64,000 bases of DNA from Lepus europaeus (GCF_033115175.1 NC_084827.1:125271701-125335700); one strand, 5' to 3'. Shown: positions 47,581-56,928, numbered from the stretch's first letter. The notes: generated by a model not told the origin, from the letters alone. Numbers and translations are program-made.

Positions 47581-48950
47581 ACTTGTTGATTTCTTTGTTG
47601 TTTTTTCACTGGTAGCTTTAATTTTTGTACTATGCTACTATAGATTAGTGGAGTTTTTGCTTTCAGGGACCATGTACAGGGGTGTGATGGGTGTGGCCAG
47701 GGAGTTCTGTTCAGTTCTCTGGTAAAGGGCATGTCCGAGGTGACACACCCAGGTTTGGTGTGCCAAATCCCTCTCTCTCTCTATTTTTAATAAGAGGAGA
47801 GGTTTGTTCTTGTCTGTTGGCATAGACTAATCTGAGCTCCTCTCCTCGAAGGAGTCCAGTGTCTGGGCACTAGCCCCAATGGGTATATTATTTGTCTGCT
47901 CTGCATAAGGACCACAAAAATTATCTGTGCAGTCCTTAGTGTAAGTTCAGATTCCCCAGCAATGTCTTTTACTAGGCAACCAGGGAGCCCTGAGCATATG
48001 GACCCTCCCATAGTAACTGCCCAAAGTCCCAGCCATACCCTGAGTCCTACCATGCAGCCTCAGTACTTTTACAGTCTCAGCACTCAAACCTCCCCCAGTT
48101 ACGAGCACCCAGCCCCTTGTCCTCCCACTTGGCTGTCTCCACTTGGCTGGTTGCTGGGCATGGACATGGGCTGGTGCAGCTATTATGGATGTCAAAATGG
48201 TGCCTGCTCTCTATCAGCTTGTTACATGATGCCATTGCAGGGTGATTGTGGAGAGAGAAACATGCCAACCATTTTGTTTTTCCTTCCCTAGTTTGGCAGG
48301 TACACTATCTCCCGTGGGACTCCAGCCAGATTCCCTCCAGGCTCTTCCTGCAGCTTTGTTGCCAGTGGCTTGGGCTGCTGCAGTCTGGTCTCACTGCACT
48401 ATTCAAGACTGGTGAAGAGGCTTTCGGCTGCTGGGGTCCTGAGTTGTGTGTGTTCATGCCCTTCACAAAGCTCCCACCGTATCCATCTGATTTGCATAGA
48501 ATTTCCTCTGCTGTTTTCTCTCTAACTCTTCCCTGAGACTGTATTCTTTCCACTTTTTAAAAACTATCTTCTTGGGGCCGGCGCTATGGCATAGCAGGTA
48601 AAGCTGCCACCTGTAACATCCCCTGTGGGTGCCAGTTCGAGTCCTGGCTGCTCCACTTCCAATCCAGATCTCTTCTGTAGCTGGGGAAGCAGAAGAAGAT
48701 GGCCCAAGGACTTGGGCCCCTGCACCCATGTAGGAGATCTGGAGGAAGCTCCTGGTTCCTGGCTTTGGATCAGCCCAGCTCTAGCCATTGGAGCCATTTG
48801 GGGAGTGAACCCAAAGACTTCTTTCTCTCTCTGCCTCTCCTTCTCTCTGTGTAACTCTGGCTTTCAAATAAATAAATAAATCTTTAAAAAAAAACTGTTT
48901 TCTCATAGACTAGAGAAACAAGCTCCCTCCCTACTCTGTCATCTTAATCC
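47581..48950 (-). mobile_element. L1 5'UTR (minus strand), with nested CSINE
   Basis: Upstream of the decayed ORF1 lies a long GC-richer leader ending at 48950. On the minus strand it begins GGATTAAGATGACAGAGTAGG, the usual start of a full-length L1 of this type. A plus-strand CSINE at 48574-48890 interrupts it. The 5' end is therefore complete even though the downstream half of the element is rearranged. Confidence 0.8.
48574..48890 (+). mobile_element. CSINE nested in L1 5'UTR
   Basis: Full-length plus-strand copy with CTATGGCATAGCAGG, GTTCGAGTCCTGG B box and (AATA)n tail. A few head bases before ACATCCC are missing. Imperfect TSD: AAAACTATCTTCTT (48560-48573) and AAAACTGTTTTCTC (48891-48904). 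Confidence 0.92.
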
Positions 48951-49159
48951 AATCCTAAATTTTTTTTGTTAATACTATCTTCACACTCAAGTCATTCTAT
49001 ATTTTCAATTAAGTTCCAAAATATTTATTGGGCATAGGCTCATCACTGTGTTAAGCTCTTGGAGGAAATCAGAGATAAAGGAATTAAAGCTCTTAAATTT
49101 GGATAAAGAGAATTTAATAAAGTTATAGACTGTTCCTTCTCAGTTATTTATAAACTTAT
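48951..49159. other. Unique DNA
   Basis: Short flank between the L1 5' end and the next SINE. Confidence 0.5.
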
Positions 49160-49173
49160 AAGAATTAAGACTT

Positions 49174-49513
49174 TTGGGACCTGCACTGTGGTGTAGCAGA
49201 TAAAGGCATTGCAAGCAGTGCTGGCATCCCAAATGGGTGCTGCTTCAAGTCCTGGCTGGTCCATTTCTGATCCAGCTCTCTGCTATGGCCTGGGAGAGCA
49301 GTTGAAGATGCCCCAAGTTCTTGGTCCCCTGCAACCATGTGGGAGGCCTGGAGGAAGCTCCTGGCTCCTGGCTTTGGATCAGCTTATCTCCAGCCATTGC
49401 GGCTTTTTGGGGAGTGAACCAGTGGATGGAAGACTTCTTTCTATCTCTTTCTGTCTCTGCCTCTCTGTAACTCTGCCTTTCCAAAAAATAAAAAAACCAA
49501 AATCTTAAAAAAA
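49174..49513 (+). mobile_element. CSINE with TSD
   Basis: Full-length plus-strand copy. AAGAATTAAGACTT (49160-49173) and AAGAACTAAGACTT (49514-49527) form a TSD with one mismatch. Confidence 0.94.
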
Positions 49514-49566
49514 AAGAACTAAGACTTGTAAGACAATAAGATGAAAATTATCAGTACCAGTGTCAG

Positions 49567-49842
49567 TTAAACACACCCACCTTCTACACTGGAGTGCATG
49601 GTTTCAAGTCCTAGTTTTGCTCTCAATTCCATCTTTCTGCTAATGCACATATTCAGGGAACCAACAGGTGATGACTCAAGAGCTCAAGTGCTGCCACCCA
49701 TGTCTGATACTCATATTGGCTCTGTTTCTGTTTCTGACTGGCCTATTCCCAGAAGTTGTGGGCATTTGGGGCATGAACTGATAGATAGAAGATCTCTCTT
49801 TCTGTTGCTATACCTTTCAAATAAATTAAAATAAATAAAATG
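49567..49842 (+). mobile_element. CSINE-related, old copy
   Basis: Diverged plus-strand body: GGTTTCAAGTCCTAG B-box trace, TTCTGCTAATGCACA, GGGCATTTGGGGCATGAAC and an AATAAATTAAAATAAAT tail. Confidence 0.72.
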
Positions 49843-49844
49843 AG

Positions 49845-51500
49845 CATCACTAAAATGAGTAAAAGTATACAATGCGATGATGTCAATAAAGAAAGAAATA
49901 GATGACTTAGCTCCAACTCAAAATACAAACTTCTCTGGTGAATTTTTATTTGAGCCCTCTAATTTTGTGGAATTTCTGCTAAGGGACATCTAGTACAGAT
50001 ATCTGGGGAGAAAATAAAACTCTAAAAAGTAGGATCTGTCATCCATCACCATAAAACTTCAGAATCTCAGTAGAATATTAAAAACTACTAGATATCATCA
50101 TATCCAGGTTTTCATATTTAATGAGAAGATAAATGTACTTCCTTTATGAATAATATATATCACTATAGGTAGAATGAACACTAAATGCAGGGAGTTTAAT
50201 AATAGTTTTGAAAAATACCTGTGAAACTATATTTCCCCATTCTCCCCCTACTAAATCCTCAGGTTATGCCAAGTGGGTAGAAAAATGCCCAGCCCTCATC
50301 TGTAACTTGAAAAAAAGGCAATTAAGTCCCATATAAAGTGGGAATGGTATAGAGTGATGCATAATTTGTCATATAAAAATATAGAATGGCAACTTGGTAA
50401 ACATTCTAGAGAGAAAAACTAAAACCACACTGCAGCTTGCTAGACAAGTGAAAAAGCCAGTAGGAACAAACATACCACGCAATGAACAGGGAAAAAAATC
50501 ATCAGTTCTTAATCATACGTAAATATGTAGCAACAATCTGAGTGTCATGGTCCCATAGGTGAGTCCTGAGATGATAAGAAGACAGATGAAATAAAGGGTG
50601 GGTAATAGACCATAATAACACCACTAAAATAACTTACAAATAAAAATGAAATGTAATAGGAAAACTAATAGTAGAATTACTGAAATGGAAGAAAGAAAAG
50701 CTTGAGATAATTTGGGCTAATGTGAAGGGAAAAGGCAGAATGAAACAATTAGAAAAAACACAGGGAACACAATGATAATCTGAAACAGGGGTAAATGAGC
50801 TCAAATTCCTTCCCTCACCAAAAGAAAACAACAGAACAAACCCAAAGTTGGAATAGAAAATTTTTAATTGTGATAATGGAAGAAAGAACTGAATATTGGA
50901 AGATATCTAATTATCTAATAAAAACTTGCATAGTATATGGTAAACTATTAATGTTAAATTATTCAATAATAAATAACACTTCAGATGTAGATATTTAAAA
51001 GGCAAATTTCTCCTCAATAATAGCATTAAGTCATAGAAGACAGCAGAAGTGTATCTACATGGCCTGGCTGTGAATCTTGGCTCTTTACCCAGGCATATTG
51101 ATTTTCCCTATCCCCATCATTGATCTGATTCACAGAGAAATTTTATTGCATGAGTGGACAGTGAAATGTTGTCATTATGCAAAACTAGATTTTAAATTTA
51201 AATGTCTAAGTTAGTATTTTACTAAATATTTTAACTATTTCACAATATTAACTGTCTTTGTGCTAATTAGTTTTCAACTCATAAGCATTTTACAAGTCAT
51301 TTCAATGGCTTAGTAGTTAATAAAGTTGCTGTGATGAATTATGTGTAATTTTTTTTCCTGTGTAAACTTCTCAACTTTCTTGCTATCAGTTCTAAATACC
51401 TGGGAAGGGGAAAAGTTAGCTTGTTTTTGATTAATTCCAGCAAGCTTTTACTATAGAGACACATGCTATATTTACTCATTTCATTGTTCTTTTTAAACTG
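49845..51500. other. Unique AT-rich DNA
   Basis: No CSINE, L1 or gene recognised in about 1.65 kb. Confidence 0.5.
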
Positions 51501-52555
51501 ATTTATTTATTTGTAAGAGAAAAGCAAGATTTATTTAAGGCAGAGACCTCCAGCCAGAGTGGCAAAAGGGAGTGGGGTGGGCTCCAAGAGGGAAAAATTC
51601 GAAGGGGCTGATAATATTGGGGTTTTTAAGCACAATTTTGGGGAAGGAAAAAAAAAACTTACCAGCTTGACATTCAGTTATAAGGCAAAGATATAACCCA
51701 TCAAAAGACCTGATATGTAATTTCATTTGCTGAGCAGTAGGATAGGTAACTTGTTTTTTACAGTAAACTGTGAGCTCAGAAGGATGGAGTCACCACTCCC
51801 TTGCTATTCTTATGATACAATTGGAAATTCCTAAGGAATGGGACAAGCACTTTTGGGCTTGCTAAAGATAACTTTTGGGGAAGAAAGAATTTTGCACCCT
51901 AAATTCCACTGGAGCCAACCTGACTCCTTACTTTCCCTCCCCTGAAGAATGGGCCCTAACTTCTGTTAGGGGTATGGGGAGATTACTGCTCTGGATTCTT
52001 CAATCAGAGTAGAGGCAGAGTTGGGAACAGCAGTCAAGATAGGAAATGCCCTCTCAAGAGGGGCGGGGGGGACGCAGTGCCAGCTTGCAGAAACTGCTTC
52101 CATCCGAGGTTTCAGGTGCATGGCCATCTAGAATTTCACTATTTCAGTCTGGTGAAATGAATTTAGCAAACAGATTAAATTAACAGGGTCTAAAACAAAG
52201 GACAGAGTCATTATTAGAGGACCTAAGAAAGGTGCTATCCAAACAATGAGAGTTTTCTCACTGAAAAGTAAATAGAAACCGACAAGAGGGACCTGATAAC
52301 AATCAGGTGAGCTAAGGACCTGGTAGGAGGCCTAGATCTATCTGTCTCTTCACATAGGGTGCCAAAAGAGACATCATTAAGAGAAGTATGAACCTCCTTA
52401 GGGAAAGCACCCTGTTGACTTCCATTACCTAGCTAGCCTAAAAGGAGAACTGGCCTGAATAGAAGGCAGGTGGCATCTCTAAAGGAAATTTACATTTGCA
52501 ATGTTGCTGACCCTACTTGGCTGTCCCCTCAACAGTGGTGGCTACTTTGGAAGCT
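51501..52555 (-). mobile_element. Class I ERV 3' fragment with LTR and A-rich tail
   Basis: On the minus strand the order is protease remnant (from 52555), env transmembrane remnant (about 52250-52100), a polypurine tract (complement of CCTTACTTTCCCTCCCCT at 51926-51943), and then an LTR-like region to 51513. The LTR has an AATAAA signal (complement at 51530-51535) and runs directly into A-rich AAATAAATAAAT. That ending suggests a poly(A) tail rather than a full LTR with U5. The coding parts carry stops and a large deletion joining protease to env. 52183-52555 is the inverted equivalent of 55919-56292. The 5' end is truncated. Confidence 0.75.
51513..51924 (-). repeat. ERV LTR-like segment (U3-R)
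   Basis: Lies downstream of the polypurine tract on the minus strand. It contains the AATAAA signal about 18 bases before the A-rich end, as expected for U3-R of a polyadenylated transcript. The canonical TG...CA ends and U5 are not evident. Confidence 0.5.
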
Positions 52556-52638
52556 GTATTTTGTTTATCTACACATAAGGACTAAGAAGGGAATAGAAGA
52601 TAGAATATCTAAAAGAAGTGCTTTCAAGAAATTGAGTT
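52556..52638. other. Unique flank between ERV fragment and composite L1
   Basis: About 80 bp that match neither the ERV fragment nor the composite element, so the two are separate insertions in neighbouring positions. Confidence 0.6.
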
Positions 52639-52652
52639 AGAAGACTGGAGCT

Positions 52653-53575
52653 GGGCAGAATAGGAAGGGAGCACATTGATAGTTCAGCAAGACACACAGG
52701 TTAATAAAAGTGGAGATACTGCAGGGTCAAGGAAGAGTAGGGGAAGAAACAGCAGCGGAAACTCTTCCGGAACTAGTGATTCACAGTGGACCTGCGTGGA
52801 GAGCGTGGGAGCCCAAGTTCGGGACACCAGCGGCAGACTCAACACACCAGCGCTGGAACGCGAGGTGAGCCGAACCTCAATAGCCCAAGACACCAGCGGG
52901 CAAGCAGAAAGAGGAGACTAGAGGGAACGAGGCTTGAAACTACGTGGGGAAAAGCTCACCAGGCTAACTAGAAGAGAGAGAGGAAAAAAAAAAAACTGAC
53001 TGATACGGACACGAGTTTCTCTCTCTCCACTCACCCCTCAAAGGCAAGCAAGACAAAGAGCAGGCGCCATTTTGGACATACGTCATAAGCAGGGCGACCT
53101 CAGGTCTGCACCAGTCCTGAGCCTAGCAGAAAAACCTGACTCTGTGGGGAGGGGTGAAATAACAGGAGATTAGCATCTAACTTGGCAACCCAGTGGGAGA
53201 CTGCAGGAGAATTGGAGCCCACACTGAGGGCAGCACAGATTCCCTGTGTGGTCCTTGGGAAAGAGCTTCCGATCTCTGGCTCCTGTGGGTATAACATTCG
53301 CCTGCTAACTACCTCCAATTACGTTCAGCTGTGTGGAATTACTTCCCTTTTGAATAAAAAAAAAAAAAGAAAGAAAGAAAGAAAGAGAGATTTACCACGC
53401 CTAACCTGGGAGTGTCATCTTTGACACACCCTCAACCCTGAGGAACCAAACACAGCTCTCAGTCCACACTTATCTCAAGCCTCTAAGGCTCCACCGAAAG
53501 CAGACAGTCCACTTAATATAGAGCCATAGTGTAACAAGAAAAAACACCACAGTGAAGAAACCAAATATCTCCAAC
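52653..53575 (+). promoter_or_regulatory. L1-type 5'UTR / internal promoter
   Basis: A 923-nt leader that is CpG-richer than its surroundings, as expected for an L1 internal promoter driving transcription from its own first base. A YY1-like CGCCATTTT (53065-53073) and a TACGTCA half-CRE (53079-53085) are visible. An A-run plus (GAAA)n occurs near 53357-53388. No upstream ATG-initiated frame looks coding. Promoter activity is inferred from family knowledge. Confidence 0.65.
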
Positions 53576-54613
53576 ATGCCAAACAACAAACGCAAAAACC
53601 GAGGTAACAAGAACAAGGAAGACACTATGACGCCCCCAAATGAAAAAGACACCCCAATTCAAGATTATGAAGATGATGAGATAGAAGAAATGCAAGAAGC
53701 AGATCTCAAAAAATTGATAAGAACATTAAGAAGTTCTCAAAAACAAATTCTTGAACTACAGAAATCCTTAATGGACAAGATAGAAAATCTCTCTCGTGAA
53801 AATGAAATATTAAGGAGGAATCAAAATGAAATGAAACAACTAGTAGAACATGAAACTATGATAGTGACAAAAAACCACAATGAAATGAAGAACTCAATAG
53901 ATCAAATGACAAACACATTAGAGAGCCTTAAAAACAGAATGGGCGAAGCAGAAGAGAGAATATCAGACTTAGAAGACAGAGAACAAGAAAGGAAACAGGC
54001 AAACCAAAGAAAAGAAGAAGAAATTAGAAATCTAAAAAATATTGTCGGGAATCTACAAGATACTATTAAAAAACCTAATATTCGGGTTCTAGGAGTCCCT
54101 GAAGGCATGGAGAGGAAGAAAGGATTAGAAGGCATTTTCAGTGAGATACTAGCAGAAAATTTCCCAGGTTTGGAGAAGGACAGAGGCATCTTAGTACAGG
54201 AAGCTCATAGAACCCCTAATAAACATGACCAAAAGAGATCCTCACCACGACATGTTGTAATCAAACTCACCACAGTGAAACATAAAGAAAAGATTCTAAA
54301 AGGTGCAAGAGAGAAATGTCAGATTACTCTCAGAGGATCTCCAATTAGACTCACAGCAGACTTCTCATCAGAAACCCTACAAGCTAGAAGGGAATGGCGA
54401 GACATAGCCCAGGTACTAAGAGAGAAAAACTGCCAGCCCAGAATATTATATCCTGCAAAGCTCTCATTTCTGAATGAAGGTGAAATTAAGACTTTTCATA
54501 GCAAACAGAAACTGAAAGAATTTGTTCCCACTCATCCTGCCCTGCAAAAGATGCTTAAAGATGTGTTACACACAGAAACACAGAAACATGGTCACCAATA
54601 TGAAAGAAGGTAA
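53576..54613 (+). CDS. L1 ORF1 protein, intact open frame
   Basis: An uninterrupted frame of 345 codons starts at the ATG at 53576 (MPNNKRK) and ends at TAA. An in-frame GTG 8 codons upstream is not needed. ORF1p is the RNA-binding, trimeric nucleic-acid chaperone that coats L1 RNA in cytoplasmic particles. Visible parts: a basic/acidic N-terminus (1-40), a long heptad-rich coiled coil (about 40-160, ending in a Glu/Arg/Lys-rich stretch), an RRM-type domain (about 167-250, starting NIRVLGVPEG and ending AREK), and a C-terminal domain (about 255-335, with SPIRLTADFSSETLQARREW and YPAKLSFLNEGEIK). Human ORF1p is 338 residues, so this is full length. It sits in an element without ORF2, making it the element's only protein. 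Confidence 0.93.
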   Translation: MPNNKRKNRGNKNKEDTMTPPNEKDTPIQDYEDDEIEEMQEADLKKLIRTLRSSQKQILELQKSLMDKIENLSRENEILRRNQNEMKQLVEHETMIVTKNHNEMKNSIDQMTNTLESLKNRMGEAEERISDLEDREQERKQANQRKEEEIRNLKNIVGNLQDTIKKPNIRVLGVPEGMERKKGLEGIFSEILAENFPGLEKDRGILVQEAHRTPNKHDQKRSSPRHVVIKLTTVKHKEKILKGAREKCQITLRGSPIRLTADFSSETLQARREWRDIAQVLREKNCQPRILYPAKLSFLNEGEIKTFHSKQKLKEFVPTHPALQKMLKDVLHTETQKHGHQYERR

Positions 54614-55560
54614 AGGAAGGAAACCTCACAGCAAAAGATCACAGGAAGCTCAATTTCTCTTTGACATAGAATTACACTCTGATGCTCTGTTAAAGCAATG
54701 TGTTAAAGTAATCTAAAAACAAAAAGCAATTCAAATCAATTGGCAATCTACAAAAAGAGTTAAAGATTTTAAAAGCTATTATTAAAATTGCTATATTGGT
54801 CTATTATGCTATGTTATATGTGTGTACATATTGTATGTCCACATAGGAAATTTTATTAAGAGTTTTATTTTAAATGGCTTATAGATAAGATTGTCCATAA
54901 ATTTAAGCTGCTAAAATCAATCAAAGATACATTTTAATTTGTGTGACCTGAATCTGTGTATCATGTTTTAAACTTGTTGGTAGAAAGAAACTAAAAACAT
55001 TTTATATGGTTGTGCTTAAGTTTACTGGTTAAACAAACTATACCATGTTAGATCTTTAAGAGGTGTTTTCAAATACAAGATTCTTAAAATTTATAGAAGG
55101 CATTGGACCTTCTGGTAAATGTTTTCTTAAGTTGTTATCTAATGGTTGAAACGGTTTGCTAAGTATTCATGTAATATTGCTATTGTCAGCAAGCGATCTA
55201 GGACTTGCTCCCTCATTTCTCTATTCTAAGCCCAACTTGTTCTTTCATTTCTCTATTCTCTTCAAGGTAGGAAACCAATTCTATTATGAAGGAATCTGTA
55301 GGACGTACAATTTAATCTTTAGACCTTATAAAAGAGATGGCTAACATTTTTCTGTAATAGCATAGCCAAAATAAGAACTTAAATAATAATCTCATAGCTA
55401 GATTCACTTCGCCATCAGCGAAGTATACAGTAAGTAGAAAAAACCTCCCTTTCAGACCAAAGGGAAAGAAAGTTTTAAAGTGAGAATATAATTTTCCTCA
55501 TGGGCATTGTCTACCTTAGAAAAACTACTACAGAACATACCTGTGACTATAGACTTGTAG
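54614..55560 (+). other. Unrecognised internal segment of the composite
   Basis: About 0.95 kb of AT-rich sequence occupies the place where ORF2 would start. I recognise neither ORF2, nor L1 3'UTR as in the copy at 61948, nor a retroviral motif. A perfect 7-bp-stem hairpin lies at 55406-55424. It could be untranslated ERV sequence, a captured mRNA 3'UTR, or element-specific 3'UTR. Confidence 0.6.
55406..55424 (+). other. Perfect small stem-loop
   Basis: ACTTCGC, CATCA loop, GCGAAGT: a 7-bp perfect stem with a 5-nt loop, inside the composite's unrecognised segment. Function unknown; it could be chance. Confidence 0.6.
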
Positions 55561-55582
55561 TTCAGGCCACCGAAGATTAGAG

Positions 55583-55920
55583 ATGGGACATGGGCACTCC
55601 CTTGACTTGCGTCCTCTGGTCTGCTTTAACACAAACCAGGAGGAAAAGAAAGCTAGGCATCAGAAGCAATGGGTGGCAGGCCTATTAATGGCTGATCTGT
55701 ACAGTGATTTGCCCTCAAGCAGACCCAACAGGCCAGTCCACTGCAGTGGCTTTCAAAGTGGTAAGCCTGGGCTTCAGCAGAAGTCAGCTTGTGAAGAGCC
55801 CTGGCAGCTCTGCCAAGAGTTGGATCACTGGAAATGGACCTGCCCTGGAGTCGAAGGATGCCCAGGTCAGAGCCACAGATCTTATTGGCTCTAAGCTGAA
55901 AAGCCCTTCACTCAGCCCAA
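55583..55920 (+). pseudogene. ERV gag nucleocapsid remnant (degenerate zinc knuckles)
   Basis: One frame carries the layout of two adjacent retroviral CCHC knuckles. The first is broken (FQSGKPGLQQ, with the second cysteine and the histidine replaced). The second keeps C-x4-H-x4-C (LCQELDHWKWTC, 55811-55843) but has lost its first cysteine. Two knuckles in this spacing, followed by protease-like sequence, fit a class I (gamma-like) ERV. It is non-functional, and no complete gag is present. Confidence 0.65.
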
Positions 55921-56292
55921 CTTCCAAAGTGACCACTGCAGCTGAGGGGACACCCAAGTAGGGTCAGCAACATTGCAGGCAGAACTGTAAATTTCTTGTT
56001 AGAGATGCCCCCTGCCTTTACCTGGCCAGCTCTCCTCCCAGGCCAGCCAAGTAATGAAAGTCAACAGAGTGCCTTCCCCTAGGAGGTTCACACCTCCCTT
56101 AGGATATACCCCATGTGAAGAGATAGATAGGTCTGGGCCTCTTAACTTACAAGGCCTAAAGCCCACCAGATTATTATCAAGCCCCTTCTATCAGGTTCTA
56201 TTTGCCTCTCAATCAGAAAACTTAATTGTAGCTTAGACAGCACCTTTCTTAGCTCCTCTAATAATGACTCTGTCCTTTGTTCTAGACCCTGT
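55919..56292 (+). pseudogene. ERV protease-to-env remnant, internally deleted
   Basis: The start resembles the region before and into a class I ERV protease: VNFLLEM occupies the place of the active-site strand, but the D-T-G catalytic triplet is missing. The end matches an env transmembrane tail (PLIMTLSFVLDP, about 56250-56290). Polymerase and most of env are absent, so pro and env are joined by deletion. The inverted copy at 52183-52555 has the same junction. Stops and shifts are present throughout. Confidence 0.62.
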
Positions 56293-56460
56293 CTAGCACA
56301 CTTGGGCCTCATTCCTTTGTAATCATAACCTCTACTCTACCACCAATGGCTCTACTCCCAACCTGTGTGTCCTGATGGTCCTCTTCCCCACTTAATGCTG
56401 TATAATTGTTCAAACCTGGTAAATGCCACTCTTAGGATCATTGGTTACTATCCTCACTCT
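56293..56460 (+). other. Junction between ERV segment and L1 3'UTR
   Basis: About 170 bp present in neither the neighbouring ERV fragment nor the L1 copy at 61948. Similarity to the ERV copy stops at 56292 and similarity to the L1 3'UTR starts near 56465. Confidence 0.55.
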
Positions 56461-56464
56461 GTCT

Positions 56465-56914
56465 TTTATGACCTTGTCTAAATATGATCAGAGTCGGCAA
56501 ACTTGGAAGGCTTCCATAGCCTTGGCAACTCATGACGACAGCATAGGGTGGTTACTGGCACCATAAACTAGAGTGTCAATTTGTTGGGTCAACAACAGGA
56601 GCCACTGTGCAGTTGCTCCTCATGTGGGATCTCTGTCCTTAATGTGCTGTACATTGTGATTTAATGCTATAACTAGTGCTCCAACAGTATGTTTCACTTT
56701 GTGTTTCTATGTGGGTGCAAACTGTTGAAATCTTTATACTAAATTGATCTTCTGTACATAAAGAGAATTGAAAATGAATCTTGATGTGAATGGGAGAGGG
56801 AGCGGGAGAGGGGAGGGTTGTGGGTGGGAGGGAAGTTATGGGAGGGGGAAGCCATTGTAATCCATAAGCTATACACTGAAAATTTATATTCATTAAATAA
56901 AAGTTAAAAAAAAA
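56465..56914 (+). mobile_element. L1 3'UTR and poly(A) of the composite
   Basis: Aligns with 62352-62819: ATGACCTTGTCTAAATATG, CTTCCATAGCCTTGGCAACTC, ATCTCTGTCCTTAATGTGCTG, the G-rich tract GGGAGGGTTGTGGGTGGGAGG, and the terminal ATTCATTAAATAAAAGTT before the A tail. It differs consistently from the other copy at several sites (for example GGCAAACTTGG against GGAGAACTCAA), suggesting a distinct 3'UTR lineage. Confidence 0.92.
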
Positions 56915-56928
56915 AGAAGACTGGAGCT

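Larger units (their letters stand above)
52653..56914 (+). mobile_element. Composite half-L1 retrotransposon with internal ERV-derived segment
   Basis: One insertion unit bounded by the perfect 14-bp TSD AGAAGACTGGAGCT at 52639-52652 and 56915-56928. Order: L1-type 5'UTR from its true start (GGGCAGAATAGGAAGGGAG), intact ORF1, about 0.95 kb of unrecognised sequence, ERV gag/pro/env remnants, then an L1 3'UTR and poly(A). ORF2 is entirely absent. The architecture matches half-L1 (HAL1) elements, which encode only ORF1p and rely on reverse transcriptase from autonomous L1. The ERV insert is not part of the HAL1 plan I know. Because one TSD encloses everything, the fusion existed before this copy inserted. 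It may be catalogued under an L1 subfamily name. Confidence 0.88.

Noticed and set aside
47366..47725. 119-codon plus-strand hydrophobic open frame
   Set aside because: It is antisense to the decayed L1 ORF1. The Leu/Phe-rich look comes from the complement of Lys/Glu-rich codons.
44829..48950. Simple twin-primed L1
   Set aside because: Twin priming leaves an inverted 5' piece before a sense 3' piece with poly(A). Here the sense piece is the 5' half and no 3' end or poly(A) is present.
53552..53575. Eight-codon N-terminal extension of ORF1 starting at GTG
   Set aside because: The first ATG at 53576 gives the N-terminus expected for L1 ORF1p. The upstream frame begins with a non-ATG codon and is leader sequence.
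52653..56914. Nested insertion of an ERV into an ordinary L1
   Set aside because: No LTRs or ERV-type short TSD flank the ERV segment, ORF2 is missing on both sides of it, and the outer L1-type TSD encloses the whole unit.
51501..56914. One large element including the minus-strand ERV fragment
   Set aside because: The TSD at 52639-52652 separates them, and about 85 bp of unrelated sequence lies between the ERV fragment and the composite's 5' end.
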